From Oscillospiraceae bacterium (GTDB lineage Bacteria; Bacillota; Clostridia; Oscillospirales; Acutalibacteraceae), in contig JAISXG010000082.1 in the NCBI GenBank assembly GCA_031270605.1, positions 1 to 64,000 on the forward strand: a DNA stretch of 64,000 nt, written 5' to 3'. Below are positions 51,096 through 60,259 of this stretch, piece by piece (position 1 is the first letter of the stretch; every line of letters begins with the position of its first letter). Below the pieces are notes generated by a model. It searched no databases. It worked only from the letters and a program-made list of their open reading frames with translations, and was not told the origin of the DNA. Position numbers and translations under genes: made by a program.

Positions 51096-52358
51096 ATGAA
51101 AGTGTTGGCGCAATATACAAAAGAAGAGCTTGCGGCGCTGAAAGCCGAAACACAAAAGCGCTATGACGCGTTTGCGGCGAAAGGGCTGGCGATCGATATG
51201 TCACGGGGCAAGCCGGGCAGCGACCAACTGGATATTTCAAATTTTGTGCTTGACAATCTTGACACCTATAAAGCCGAAAACGGCTTTGACTGCCGCAATT
51301 ACGGCCTGCTGCCGGGCATTGACGAATGCCGCAGGCTGTTTGCCGACATTCTTGGCATGGACATGAAAAATGTCATCGCCTGCGGCAGCTCCAGCCTCAA
51401 TCTGATGTTTGATTACATAGCGCAGTGCTATACCCACGGCGCGGGCGGCGCACCTTGGGGCAGGCTTGATAAGGTGAAGTTTATCGCCGTTGTGCCCGGC
51501 TATGACAGGCATTTTGCCATCGGCTCATATTTCGGCTTTGAATATATCAACGTGCCGATCCTCGCGGACGGCCCGGACATGGACAGGATTGAAGAACTCA
51601 TCAAGGACGAAGCGGTCAAGGGCATGTTCTGCGTGCCGAAATATTCGAACCCCGACGGCATCACCTATTCTGACGCGGTGGTGGAGCGCCTCGCGAAGAT
51701 GAAGCCCGCCGCGAAGGATTTCAGGGTGATCTGGGACAATGCCTATTGTGTGCATGACCTCACCGACGACGGCGACGAGCTGAAAAATATTTTTGACGAA
51801 GCAAAAAAGTACGGCAATGAAGACATTTTTGTGATTTTCACCTCCACCTCGAAAATCACCTTCCCCGGCGCGGGCGTCTCCTGTGTCGCCGCGTCTGACA
51901 ACAACGTTGCGGCAATCATGAAGCGGCTGACGCTGCAGACCATCAGCTATGACAAGGTCAACCAGCTGCGCCATGCGAGGGCCTTCAAAGATATTGCTGG
52001 CATCAAAGAGCACATGAAGCTGCACGCCGCGATTTTGCGCCCGAAATTCCGGTGCGTGCTGGACATTCTCGAGAAAGAACTGGGCGGCCTCGGCGTCGCC
52101 TCATGGGCAAAACCGAACGGCGGTTATTTCATCAGCCTGAATGTGGACGGCGGCAGCGCCAAAAAAGCGGGCGAGTTGTGCCGGCAGGCGGGCCTTGTGC
52201 TCACGGGCGTGGGCGCGACCTTCCCCGGCGGCATTGACCCGGACGACAGAAACATCCGCATTGCCCCCACCTTTCCGCCGGTTGCCGAGCTTGCGCTGGC
52301 TGCGGAGCTGCTTTGCATTGCCGTAAAGCTGGTCTGCCTTGAGAATGCGGGCGCGTAA
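51096..52358 (+). CDS. PLP-dependent aminotransferase, MocR-type fold type I
   Basis: A 420-residue aminotransferase of the Aminotran_MocR group (AspC4-like aspartate aminotransferases). MSRGKPGSDQLD is the N-terminal family mark; the cofactor sites are CGSSSLNLMFD, CVPKYSNPDG, VIWDNAYCVHDL and the PLP lysine in FTSTSKITFPGAG (about residue 250). It most likely transaminates aspartate or related amino acids. AAAGGA precedes the ATG at 51096 by 12 bases. Confidence 0.9.
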   Translation: MKVLAQYTKEELAALKAETQKRYDAFAAKGLAIDMSRGKPGSDQLDISNFVLDNLDTYKAENGFDCRNYGLLPGIDECRRLFADILGMDMKNVIACGSSSLNLMFDYIAQCYTHGAGGAPWGRLDKVKFIAVVPGYDRHFAIGSYFGFEYINVPILADGPDMDRIEELIKDEAVKGMFCVPKYSNPDGITYSDAVVERLAKMKPAAKDFRVIWDNAYCVHDLTDDGDELKNIFDEAKKYGNEDIFVIFTSTSKITFPGAGVSCVAASDNNVAAIMKRLTLQTISYDKVNQLRHARAFKDIAGIKEHMKLHAAILRPKFRCVLDILEKELGGLGVASWAKPNGGYFISLNVDGGSAKKAGELCRQAGLVLTGVGATFPGGIDPDDRNIRIAPTFPPVAELALAAELLCIAVKLVCLENAGA

Positions 52359-52397
52359 AAGGTCATATGCAATTTAAAAAAGAAGAGGGGTTGTTTT

Positions 52398-52889
52398 GTG
52401 TTTCGGGTTGGGCATGGCTATGATGTGCACAGATTTGCGCAGGGCCGCAAGCTGGTTTTGGGCGGGGTGGAAATCCCGTTTGAGCTGGGTCTGCTCGGCC
52501 ATTCGGACGCCGACGTGCTGCTGCACGCCGTCAGTGACGCGCTGCTGGGCGCGGCGGCGCTTGGCGACATCGGCCGTCATTTTCCCGACACGGACAACGC
52601 CTATCTGAATGCGGACAGTTATGTTTTGTTAACGCGGGTGGTTGCACTGCTGCATGGACAGGGCTATAAAATCGGCAATATTGACGCGACGGTCGTTGCG
52701 CAAAGGCCGAAGCTGCAGCCGCATATCGAGGCCATGCGCGCGCGGGTTGCGGCGGCGTGCGGTATAAACATCAATGACGTGAATATAAAAGCGACGACGG
52801 AAGAGGGGCTTGGATTCACCGGCGGCATGGAGGGCGTCAGCGCCCATGCGGTTTGCCTGATTGCCCCTGCACCGGCCGCGGATTTGTGA
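52398..52889 (+). CDS. ispF: 2-C-methyl-D-erythritol 2,4-cyclodiphosphate synthase
   Basis: A 163-residue IspF, the cyclising enzyme of the non-mevalonate isoprenoid pathway. GHGYDVHRF and [11 protein letters not shown] supply the zinc ligands; [23 protein letters not shown] close the trimer active site. Full length. It starts with GTG at 52398, preceded by GAGGGG 10 bases upstream. It lies 16 bases before cdaA. No other MEP-pathway gene is in the window. Confidence 0.95.
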   Translation: MFRVGHGYDVHRFAQGRKLVLGGVEIPFELGLLGHSDADVLLHAVSDALLGAAALGDIGRHFPDTDNAYLNADSYVLLTRVVALLHGQGYKIGNIDATVVAQRPKLQPHIEAMRARVAAACGININDVNIKATTEEGLGFTGGMEGVSAHAVCLIAPAPAADL

Positions 52890-52905
52890 GGGACGGCGAA
52901 AAGCG

Positions 52906-53784
52906 ATGAGTAGTATTATTGATTGGACAAAAGCGCTGTTATATAGATTTGAATCAATTATCGGAGAGTTCACCACAATTTCGGCCGTTTTGGACGTGCT
53001 GCTGGTGGCGCTGCTGATTTATGGCCTGATTCTGCAGCTGCGCAGAACGCAGTCCATTCAAATCATCAAAGGCATTTTCCTGATTGCCGTGATTTATTTT
53101 GTGGTTTCCACCCTTGAGATGCGGACAAGTCAGTTCATCTTTTCACAGCTTTTCTCAAACATCCTCATCATTATTATTGTTTTGTTCAACAATGAGATCC
53201 GGCAGGCGCTCGAGCATATCGGGCAGAGCCGGTTTAAAAAGATTTCTTTCTTCACCAACACAAGCGAAGAGGTCGTGATGAACGCCATCAACGCGACCTG
53301 CCGCGCCTGCGACGCGATGAGCAACGATAAGATCGGTTCGCTGATCATTTTTCAGCGAAAAACTTTGCTGGGGGACCTGACAAAGGGCGGCGTTCCCATT
53401 GACAGCATGACGACAACCGAAATGCTGTTCAGCATTTTCTTTCCCAAAGCCGCGCTGCACGACGGCGCGATTGTGATTCATGAGGGGCGCATCATGGCCG
53501 CCCGTTGCATCGTGCCCTTGAAGAACGACAGAGAGGTGCTTGAAAATGTGGGCACCCGCCACCGCGCGGCGCTTGAGATCACGCGCTCGTCGGACGCTGT
53601 GGCGGTGGTCACATCAGAAGAAACGGGCATTATCTCCATTGCCATCGAGGGTGAGCTCATAAGAGGTATTACGGACAGTGAGCTGCGCGACAGGCTGATC
53701 TCTCTTTTGATCAGCCGTGATGAAAACGAAAAAACGACCTTCACCGGAAGGCTTTCGAAACTATTCAGAAAAAATAACAAATAG
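52906..53784 (+). CDS. cdaA: Diadenylate cyclase CdaA
   Basis: A 292-residue membrane enzyme that makes cyclic di-AMP from two ATP. Three transmembrane helices occupy about residues 20-92; the DAC domain follows with the active-site motifs DGAIVI and GTRHRAALE. c-di-AMP controls potassium and osmolyte uptake and cell-wall homeostasis. The ATG at 52906 has GAGGGA 13 bases upstream. It forms the usual pair with cdaR 42 bases downstream; the customary third gene, glmM, is replaced here by a lipoprotein gene. Confidence 0.95.
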   Translation: MSSIIDWTKALLYRFESIIGEFTTISAVLDVLLVALLIYGLILQLRRTQSIQIIKGIFLIAVIYFVVSTLEMRTSQFIFSQLFSNILIIIIVLFNNEIRQALEHIGQSRFKKISFFTNTSEEVVMNAINATCRACDAMSNDKIGSLIIFQRKTLLGDLTKGGVPIDSMTTTEMLFSIFFPKAALHDGAIVIHEGRIMAARCIVPLKNDREVLENVGTRHRAALEITRSSDAVAVVTSEETGIISIAIEGELIRGITDSELRDRLISLLISRDENEKTTFTGRLSKLFRKNNK

Positions 53785-53826
53785 TGTCATGTTGATTTTC
53801 TGTGACCGGAAAGGTATGGATTTAAA

Positions 53827-55230
53827 ATGGAAAGCAATGAACCCTTGAAATACAAGAGACAGTCGTTCACGCTCAACCAGCTGCTTGCGGACAACCGCGT
53901 TGTGGTTGTGCTTTCGCTGCTGCTGGCGTTTGTGTGCTGGGTGGTCGCCACAGGAAATTCAGAGAATGTGGAACGGACGATCGAAAACGCGAAAATCGCG
54001 ATTGACACAAGCGGCCTGACCGTCGGCACCCGCACCCTTGTGCCGTTTTTTGACGAGGGAAGGGATAAGGACAGCTATTTTGTGAACCTTGAGGTGAACG
54101 GGCCGCAGATGTATGTGAACAAAAACCTGACGGCGGAGAATTTTTCTGTTTCGCTTGATATGAGCGGCGTTGACCGGCCGGGCACATACTCCGTCAACGT
54201 GATCGTCAAGAAAAAAGAAGGGGTGGATGCCAGCGTTGAGCTGAAGAATTATGAGCCTAAAACAGTCACCCTTTATTTTGACGAATATTACAGCACAGAG
54301 GTGGACCTTGTTCCCCAACTGATGCGCAACAATGCGGAGATCACAAAAAAAGACCTGGTTCCCGAGGGCTTTTTAGCCGAGGACCCCACAACAACAGTCA
54401 AAACCGTGAATGTCAGCGGCGCGTTTGAGCAAATCAGAAAGATCAAGCGGGTTGTGGCGCGTGTCAGTGTGCCGGATATGCTTGAGCGCACAACGGTTTT
54501 TGACAGCACCAGCGTTGAGCTTTTTGCCGAAACGGAGATCGCTTCATCCGCGTTGAAATATGTTACGCTCAATGCCGAAGAGGAGGGCGACACGTCCGTT
54601 CCGATGCGCGTGACGATCGCCGTGAAAAAAATCTATGAGCTGGAAACATCGATTGCTTTTGCAAGAACGGCACCGGAGCAATATGTTCAACAGCCCCTGC
54701 CATATACCATCACGCCCTCAAAGGTGAAAATTGCGATTGAGGCAGATAAGACCCCCGGGGAAACGCTCATTGTGGGGCTTTTGGATTTCAGCAAAGTCAA
54801 CACCGGGCGCACCACCTTCGATTTCCCGGCTTCGGCGTTGGCGGACGCGTCGTCTGAAAACAGCAACATTACGGTGCTTTCAGAAGGCGTGACCTCCTTC
54901 AAGGTCGTGGTGGATGCCTCTCAAATGAGGAAAAAGACATTGGATACCCCTGTGAATATCCGGGACAATATTACCTTTTATGCGGTGCAGGAATCATTTA
55001 GTGTTGCGATCGTAACAGAGTCCGTCAGCAATGTGGTGGTGATTGCGCCAAGCACCCAGGCGCTTGAGGGAATTACGGCCGCCAACATTCGAGCCGAGAT
55101 CGATTTTTCAAAGATTGAGATGAAAGAGGGCACGATGAGCGTAAAGGCGCACCTTTATGTGAACGGCAGCGAAAATTCATGGTGCTACGGCGAATACCCG
55201 ATTGAAGTGAATATTCTGAAAAGACAATAG
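53827..55230 (+). CDS. cdaR: CdaR, YbbR-domain regulator of CdaA
   Basis: A 467-residue membrane-anchored protein: one transmembrane helix at about residues 26-46 (VVVVLSLLLAFVCWVVA), then extracellular YbbR repeats (about four of 80-90 residues each, with recurrent V-N-V-S-G/T-I-T-P-S-K-V segments). CdaR modulates diadenylate cyclase activity from outside the membrane. AAAGGTATGG precedes the ATG. Cotranscribed with cdaA. Confidence 0.92.
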   Translation: MESNEPLKYKRQSFTLNQLLADNRVVVVLSLLLAFVCWVVATGNSENVERTIENAKIAIDTSGLTVGTRTLVPFFDEGRDKDSYFVNLEVNGPQMYVNKNLTAENFSVSLDMSGVDRPGTYSVNVIVKKKEGVDASVELKNYEPKTVTLYFDEYYSTEVDLVPQLMRNNAEITKKDLVPEGFLAEDPTTTVKTVNVSGAFEQIRKIKRVVARVSVPDMLERTTVFDSTSVELFAETEIASSALKYVTLNAEEEGDTSVPMRVTIAVKKIYELETSIAFARTAPEQYVQQPLPYTITPSKVKIAIEADKTPGETLIVGLLDFSKVNTGRTTFDFPASALADASSENSNITVLSEGVTSFKVVVDASQMRKKTLDTPVNIRDNITFYAVQESFSVAIVTESVSNVVVIAPSTQALEGITAANIRAEIDFSKIEMKEGTMSVKAHLYVNGSENSWCYGEYPIEVNILKRQ

Positions 55231-55311
55231 TGTCTTATGCTCCGTTCGGAGCCGCGGCCAGATGTCCGCCTGCAAAGCTGAAAAGAATTTTTTGAAAGGA
55301 ATGGTGTGCAA

Positions 55312-56754
55312 ATGAACAAACGCCTGCTTGCCTGCCTTTGCCTGCTGCTTGCGCTGAGTGTGTTCGCCGGCGGGTGCTCATGGCGGATTGAGGCGGTTGA
55401 CCAGCTCATTCGCGCGCCGAAGCTTTCAGGGGAATATGCTTCTTTAGACAAGGCGTTCAAGGATTACCTCAAAGCGCAGAACGTGCAGAACAGTATTCTG
55501 AAACCCCCGCTTTCGGGCGAATACCGTTCCGCGTATGTGCTGTATGACATCAACGGCAACGGCATGAATGACGCTTTGATTTTTTATGCTTATACAAATG
55601 ACCCCAATGTGGTGCGGGTGAATATTTTAAGCTATGACGGAAACAAATGGTTTCCTGTCGCCGATTATAAGGGCGACGGGCATAATGTGCATTCGGTCGA
55701 GTTTGCGGATTTGAACCGTGACGGTGTGGACGAGGTTTTGATTTCATGGCAGTTTTCAGACAGCGGCAATAAAAACCTCTCTATCATCGGCTGCGACTTG
55801 AACGATGAAAGGCAGATCATCGGCGCGCAGTATCTTTTGAGCAATGAGGAATATACGCAAAAGGTCGTTGTGGATCTAAATCTCGACGGCACAAACGAGC
55901 TGTTCACCGCAACCATCGTAACGCCCGAGCAGCGCTCGGTGGGCAAGCTTTTGAATTATAATCAGCAGGAGCGAAAAATCATGCCTGAGGAGAACGGTAT
56001 CATCGATCTGGATGTGCGCGCCAGCGCATACCGCCCGCTGAAGACCGATGTGGTGGGCAGCGGCGAAAAAAAGGCCTGCCGCATCTATATTGACGCTGTG
56101 GTGCAGCAGTCGCCGGCGACCATGGCCACGGAAATCGTGGTGTGGGACAGTGTGCGCACCCGCTTGCTCTCGCCCACATTGAGCGCCGAAACGCGCACGG
56201 TCGGCAACGACACGTTGCGCACGGCGAAGCTGGAGGAGAGCCGCGACATCAACAGCGACAGGCAGATCGACATTCCCACATACAGCAAGCTGCCTGACAG
56301 CAAGGTGCGCTACACCGTAGACCCCAAAACAGAGGACCTTTATATTGTTGAATGGAAAAATTATACCGACGACCTGTTCAAGCAAATCGTGCGGTACATC
56401 GACTATGACAACAACGCGTTTCGGTTCATGGTGCCCGAGGGATTTGATAATTTTTCGGTGTTCATCCATGCGACGGACGCAACCGGCACGCAAGATAATA
56501 ACAAAATGGAATTTGACGAGCTTGACCCGCAGAAAAAAGAGAGCGGCGAACCGTTGTTCACGATTTATTCTTTTACCGCGGCGCAGTGGGAAACCGAAAA
56601 AATATCCGGCCGAAAGCTTGAATTTCTCAAAAGAAATCAAACAAGGAACACAGTGTATGCCTGTGAGATTTTTGAACGCGGCAAGGCGCGCGGAATCAAC
56701 GCGGAGTGGGTCAATAAACAGCTGTGGTTATTGAAGGAGGAGGAAATCCGGTGA
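55312..56754 (+). CDS. Lipoprotein with FG-GAP-like repeats, linked to a two-component system
   Basis: A 480-residue lipoprotein: signal peptide with lipobox FAGGC (Cys at 22). Three calcium-loop-like repeats are visible, YDINGNGMNDALIFY, ADLNRDGVDEVLISW and VDLNLDGTNELFTA (about residues 83-200), as in integrin-type beta propellers; the C-terminal part is unrecognised. Its stop codon overlaps the GTG of the response-regulator gene (GTGA), so the three genes are coupled. It may be the extracellular sensor or target of that system; this is inferred from position. Confidence 0.83.
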   Translation: MNKRLLACLCLLLALSVFAGGCSWRIEAVDQLIRAPKLSGEYASLDKAFKDYLKAQNVQNSILKPPLSGEYRSAYVLYDINGNGMNDALIFYAYTNDPNVVRVNILSYDGNKWFPVADYKGDGHNVHSVEFADLNRDGVDEVLISWQFSDSGNKNLSIIGCDLNDERQIIGAQYLLSNEEYTQKVVVDLNLDGTNELFTATIVTPEQRSVGKLLNYNQQERKIMPEENGIIDLDVRASAYRPLKTDVVGSGEKKACRIYIDAVVQQSPATMATEIVVWDSVRTRLLSPTLSAETRTVGNDTLRTAKLEESRDINSDRQIDIPTYSKLPDSKVRYTVDPKTEDLYIVEWKNYTDDLFKQIVRYIDYDNNAFRFMVPEGFDNFSVFIHATDATGTQDNNKMEFDELDPQKKESGEPLFTIYSFTAAQWETEKISGRKLEFLKRNQTRNTVYACEIFERGKARGINAEWVNKQLWLLKEEEIR

Positions 56755-57470
56755 GCATGAATGAAAAACGTATTCTCGTTGCCGAAGATGAAAAATCCAT
56801 CCGGGACTTTATTGTGATAAACCTGCGCAGAAACGGCTATGACGTCTATGAAGCGGAGGACGGTGAGCAGGCGCTGCGGATTTATGAGGAGTATAACGGC
56901 GCGTTTGACGTTGCGCTTTTGGATATTATGATGCCGCATGTTGACGGGCTTGAGGTCTGCAAGCAGCTGCGCCAAAAGAGCCAGACGCTGGGCATTGTGA
57001 TGCTCACTGCCAAAACGCAGGAGATGGATAAGGTCACCGGCCTGCTTGTGGGGGCCGACGACTACATAACCAAGCCCTTTTCCCCTTCTGAGCTCATGGC
57101 GCGCATCGACGCGATTTACCGCCGGGTGGCCATTAACAAATCCTCGCAGCAGGGTGCGGCAAAGAAGGTTGAAACCATCACTCTGGGTGAGTTTATTCTG
57201 AGCCTGCGCAACCGCAACCTCACAAAAAACGGCGAAATTCTGGAGCTGACGCAGGTTGAGTTTATGATCATGGAGTTTTTCTTCAAAAACCCCGGTGTCG
57301 CCCTTGACCGCAACGAAATCCTCAATTATGTCTGGGGCTCTTCTTATTATGGCGACGACAAGGTGGTTGACGTGAACATCCGCCGGCTGCGCATGAAGCT
57401 TGAGGATGTTCCTTCTGAGCCCAAGCACCTTATCACCGTGTGGGGCCTCGGATATAAATGGGTGGTTTGA
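56751..57470 (+). CDS. OmpR/PhoB-family response regulator
   Basis: A 239-residue response regulator. The receiver domain has the acidic pocket E12-D13, phosphoacceptor D58 (LLDIMMP), T86 and K108 (YITKPF). The C-terminal winged helix (about 140-236) has LTQVEFMIMEFFF and VDVNIRRLRMKLE, and ends VWGLGYKWVV. I chose the GTG at 56751, which overlaps the upstream stop and follows GGAGGAGG; an ATG two codons later is possible. Histidine kinase 47 bases downstream. Confidence 0.94.
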   Translation: MSMNEKRILVAEDEKSIRDFIVINLRRNGYDVYEAEDGEQALRIYEEYNGAFDVALLDIMMPHVDGLEVCKQLRQKSQTLGIVMLTAKTQEMDKVTGLLVGADDYITKPFSPSELMARIDAIYRRVAINKSSQQGAAKKVETITLGEFILSLRNRNLTKNGEILELTQVEFMIMEFFFKNPGVALDRNEILNYVWGSSYYGDDKVVDVNIRRLRMKLEDVPSEPKHLITVWGLGYKWVV

Positions 57471-57517
57471 TTGTGACAGATACACTTTTTGCGTGTTTTT
57501 GAGTTTGGAGGTGCGGC

Positions 57518-58960
57518 ATGTCGGGTATCACAAAGCGGTGGTTCGTCAACACCATTTTGGTAATCATGGTTTTTTTGATGGTTATCATTGCGGTTACTTT
57601 GCTTTCGCTGCGCCAATACTACTATGAAACCGCAACCACCAACATGAAAATGCAGGTCAACAGCAGCAGTATCTCCAATGTGTTCAGCAATATTGACCAG
57701 ATTTCAGACGACGAACTTTCCAGCCGCGGGCGCGACTATATCAACCTCAACAGCAAAGACCTCGGCCGCATGGAAATCTGGATCATCAACCGTTCCGGCC
57801 GGGTGCTGGTGTCCTCTAACGGGTTTGACGTGAACGAGGCGGACGAAGCTAATATGCCGGATTATGCCCTGGCGCTGGAGTCGGGCTCCGGGCGCTGGAC
57901 GGGGCGCAACGCCAACGGCGAAAAGGTCATGGCCATGACGGTGACGCTGCCCGCCACTGAAACCTTGACAGGTGAAAAAAGCAACGGCGCCGTTCGGTTC
58001 ATGATTTCTCTTGAAGAGATCGATTCGCAGTTCACGCGTGTTTCGTTTTTATTGATTCTGCTGTGCATGCTTGCTTTGGGGCTCGTGTGTTTTTCGGGCA
58101 TGTTCCTGATTCAGTCGATTGTCAAGCCCGTGAACAAAATCAACGAAACCGCAAAGCTGATTGCGCAGGGCAATTATAACGCTTCGCTGCCGCGCCACAA
58201 GTATAACGACGAAATCGGCGAGCTGTGCAACACCTTCAATGCCATGGCGAAGGCCATCGGGTCTGCCGATAAAATGAAAAACGACTTTATCTCCACCGTG
58301 TCGCATGAGCTGCGCACGCCGCTGACAGCCATCAAGGGCTGGGGCGAGACGATTCTTGACTCAAACGGTTCTGACCCCGCGCTGGTGCGCAGCGGGCTTG
58401 AAGTTATTACAGGAGAGGCCGAGCGCCTCAACAGTATTGTGGAGGATTTGCTGGACTTTTCAAAAATGGAGAACGGGCGGATGTCTTTGAAGCTTGAGAT
58501 GATCGACGGCCTTGCGGAGCTTGACGAGGCGGTGTTTGTGTTTCGTGACCGCGCCGCGCGCGAGGGCATCACCATCAGCTACAACGCGCCGGACACGCCC
58601 GCGCCCATGCATGCGGACGCCAACCGCATCAAGCAGGTTTTCGTGAATATTCTTGACAATTCTCTCAAATACACCCCGCAGGGCGGCAACATTGAAGTGC
58701 TTGCCACGGTGACGGAGCAGCAGCTGATTGTGACGGTTTCGGACACGGGCTGCGGCATTCCGCCGGACGCGCTCAAGCATGTGAAAGAAAAATTCTTTAA
58801 GGCAAATGTTTCGGTGCGCGGTTCGGGCATCGGGCTTGCGGTTTGCGATGAAATCATGAAGCTGCACGACGGTGCGCTGAACATTTCGAGCGTTGTTGAC
58901 CAGGGAACAACTGTTGAAATTATTCTGCCGCTCACCACCATGCCACAACAGAAAAAATAA
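57518..58960 (+). CDS. Sensor histidine kinase
   Basis: A 480-residue membrane kinase: helix 1 at about 10-32, an extracellular sensor of about 140 residues with a PAS-like strand pattern (MEIWIINRSGRVLVSS), helix 2 at about 174-200, HAMP, then HisKA with the phosphorylated His in SHELRTPLTAIKGW (about 262) and HATPase motifs NILDNSLKYTP, DTGCGIPP and GSGIGLAVCDE. It phosphorylates the response regulator 47 bases upstream. GGAGG lies 6 bases before the ATG. Confidence 0.94.
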   Translation: MSGITKRWFVNTILVIMVFLMVIIAVTLLSLRQYYYETATTNMKMQVNSSSISNVFSNIDQISDDELSSRGRDYINLNSKDLGRMEIWIINRSGRVLVSSNGFDVNEADEANMPDYALALESGSGRWTGRNANGEKVMAMTVTLPATETLTGEKSNGAVRFMISLEEIDSQFTRVSFLLILLCMLALGLVCFSGMFLIQSIVKPVNKINETAKLIAQGNYNASLPRHKYNDEIGELCNTFNAMAKAIGSADKMKNDFISTVSHELRTPLTAIKGWGETILDSNGSDPALVRSGLEVITGEAERLNSIVEDLLDFSKMENGRMSLKLEMIDGLAELDEAVFVFRDRAAREGITISYNAPDTPAPMHADANRIKQVFVNILDNSLKYTPQGGNIEVLATVTEQQLIVTVSDTGCGIPPDALKHVKEKFFKANVSVRGSGIGLAVCDEIMKLHDGALNISSVVDQGTTVEIILPLTTMPQQKK

Positions 58961-59052
58961 ATTATTTCATAAATATATAGATGCCGCAGGGCAGCCGTGC
59001 CGTTGCCTGCGCAAAGAAACGGAGAAACGTTTGAAAGATAAACCGTTTTAAA

Positions 59053-59160
59053 AACGAAATATCTTTCGTTGGGAAGTTTTGTCCTTTCACATCATAAAGG
59101 ATGATGTGGATCGGCTTCTGCCGATAACGAAACATAACGGTTTCGTCGGCCAAAACTTCC
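59053..59160 (+). other. Multi-branched hairpin element
   Basis: GGAAGTTTTG at 59072-59081 pairs with CAAAACTTCC at 59151-59160 and encloses three hairpins: CACATCAT/ATGATGTG (59088-59108), ATCGGC/GCCGAT (59110-59125) and ACGAAAC/GTTTCGT (59127-59146). A further hairpin AACGAAA/TTTCGTT (59053-59070) precedes it. The whole folds as a four-way cloverleaf-like junction 29 bases before the DUF1385 gene. It may be a leader RNA or a repetitive element; palindromes work on either strand. Confidence 0.6.
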
Positions 59161-59188
59161 GCTCCGCAGGGAAAGGATGGTCATAAAT

Positions 59189-60259
59189 ATGGCAAAAAAA
59201 CAAGAAAAAAACTGCCGCCTCGGCACTGCGGGCGGCCAGGCGCTCATTGAAGGCATCATGATGAATTCGCCCAACGGCGCCGCGGTCGCTGTGCGCAAGC
59301 CCGACGGTTCGATTGTTGTCAAAAGAAAAAACATGAAACGGCTGAAAGACCGTTATAAGGTTCTCGGCCTTCCGTTTGTGCGCGGGATCGTGGGCTTCAT
59401 TGAATCCATGATTCTCGGCTACAAAAGCCTGATGGAGTCCGCCGAGCTTTCAGGTATGCTGGAGCTTGAAGAGTCTGAAAAAGAGCAGAACCAAGGCAAG
59501 TTTGACGCATGGCTTGAAAAGCACCTCGGCGAAAAGATGATGGGTGTGATTTCGGTGGTTGCGATGGTGTTGGGGCTTGGACTCGCGATGCTGCTTTTTA
59601 CCTTCCTGCCCGCCTTTTTGTTTGATAAAATCAACCTTTATCTTGCAGATGGGGGATTGATTCATTTCAAAGCGCTGTTTGAGGGCGTGATCCGCATTGT
59701 TGTTTTCATTTTATACCTTTTTGCGGTTTCAAAAATGAAAGAGATCAAGCGCACGTTTATGTATCACGGCGCGGAGCATAAAACGATTTTCTGCTATGAG
59801 GCGAACGAGGAGCTTGTGCCCGAAAATATCAAAAAGTTTGTTCGTTTTCATCCCCGCTGCGGCACGAGCTTTTTGTTCACTGTGCTTGTGATCGGTATTT
59901 TGATTTCTTCGGCTGTGCTGACCATTTTCCCCGTTTTGGGTCAAGATGAGAACCGACTGCTTTGGGTTGCGATCAAAATTTTGATTATGCCGCTGATCAT
60001 GGGCGTCGGCTATGAATTCATCCGTTTTGCGGGCAGGCATGACAACGCTTTCACAAGGCTTCTTTCATCTCCCGGCCTGCTGATGCAGCGGCTGACGACG
60101 ATCGAGCCGACGGAGGATATGCTTGAGGTCGCCGTGGCCGCGCTTGAGGGCGCGCTTGCAACCGAGGATTTTGGCGAACGTATTTTGAACGCGCCGAAAG
60201 CGGAGGATGAATCCGCCGCCCCTTCAGACGAACCCGGCGCAGAGGGTGAAGCCCTGTGA
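59189..60259 (+). CDS. DUF1385 family membrane protein
   Basis: A 356-residue protein with GGQALIEGIMMNSPNGAAVAVR at the N-terminus (family mark), three or four transmembrane segments (about 105-128, 150-172, 215-260), and MYHGAEHKTIFCYEAN plus FHPRCGTSFLF in the core. The family accompanies prmC and rpmE in Firmicutes; its role is unknown. An acidic tail follows. I took the ATG at 59189, since the earlier one abuts GAAAGG. It overlaps prmC by 4 bases (GTGA). Confidence 0.9.
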   Translation: MAKKQEKNCRLGTAGGQALIEGIMMNSPNGAAVAVRKPDGSIVVKRKNMKRLKDRYKVLGLPFVRGIVGFIESMILGYKSLMESAELSGMLELEESEKEQNQGKFDAWLEKHLGEKMMGVISVVAMVLGLGLAMLLFTFLPAFLFDKINLYLADGGLIHFKALFEGVIRIVVFILYLFAVSKMKEIKRTFMYHGAEHKTIFCYEANEELVPENIKKFVRFHPRCGTSFLFTVLVIGILISSAVLTIFPVLGQDENRLLWVAIKILIMPLIMGVGYEFIRFAGRHDNAFTRLLSSPGLLMQRLTTIEPTEDMLEVAVAALEGALATEDFGERILNAPKAEDESAAPSDEPGAEGEAL

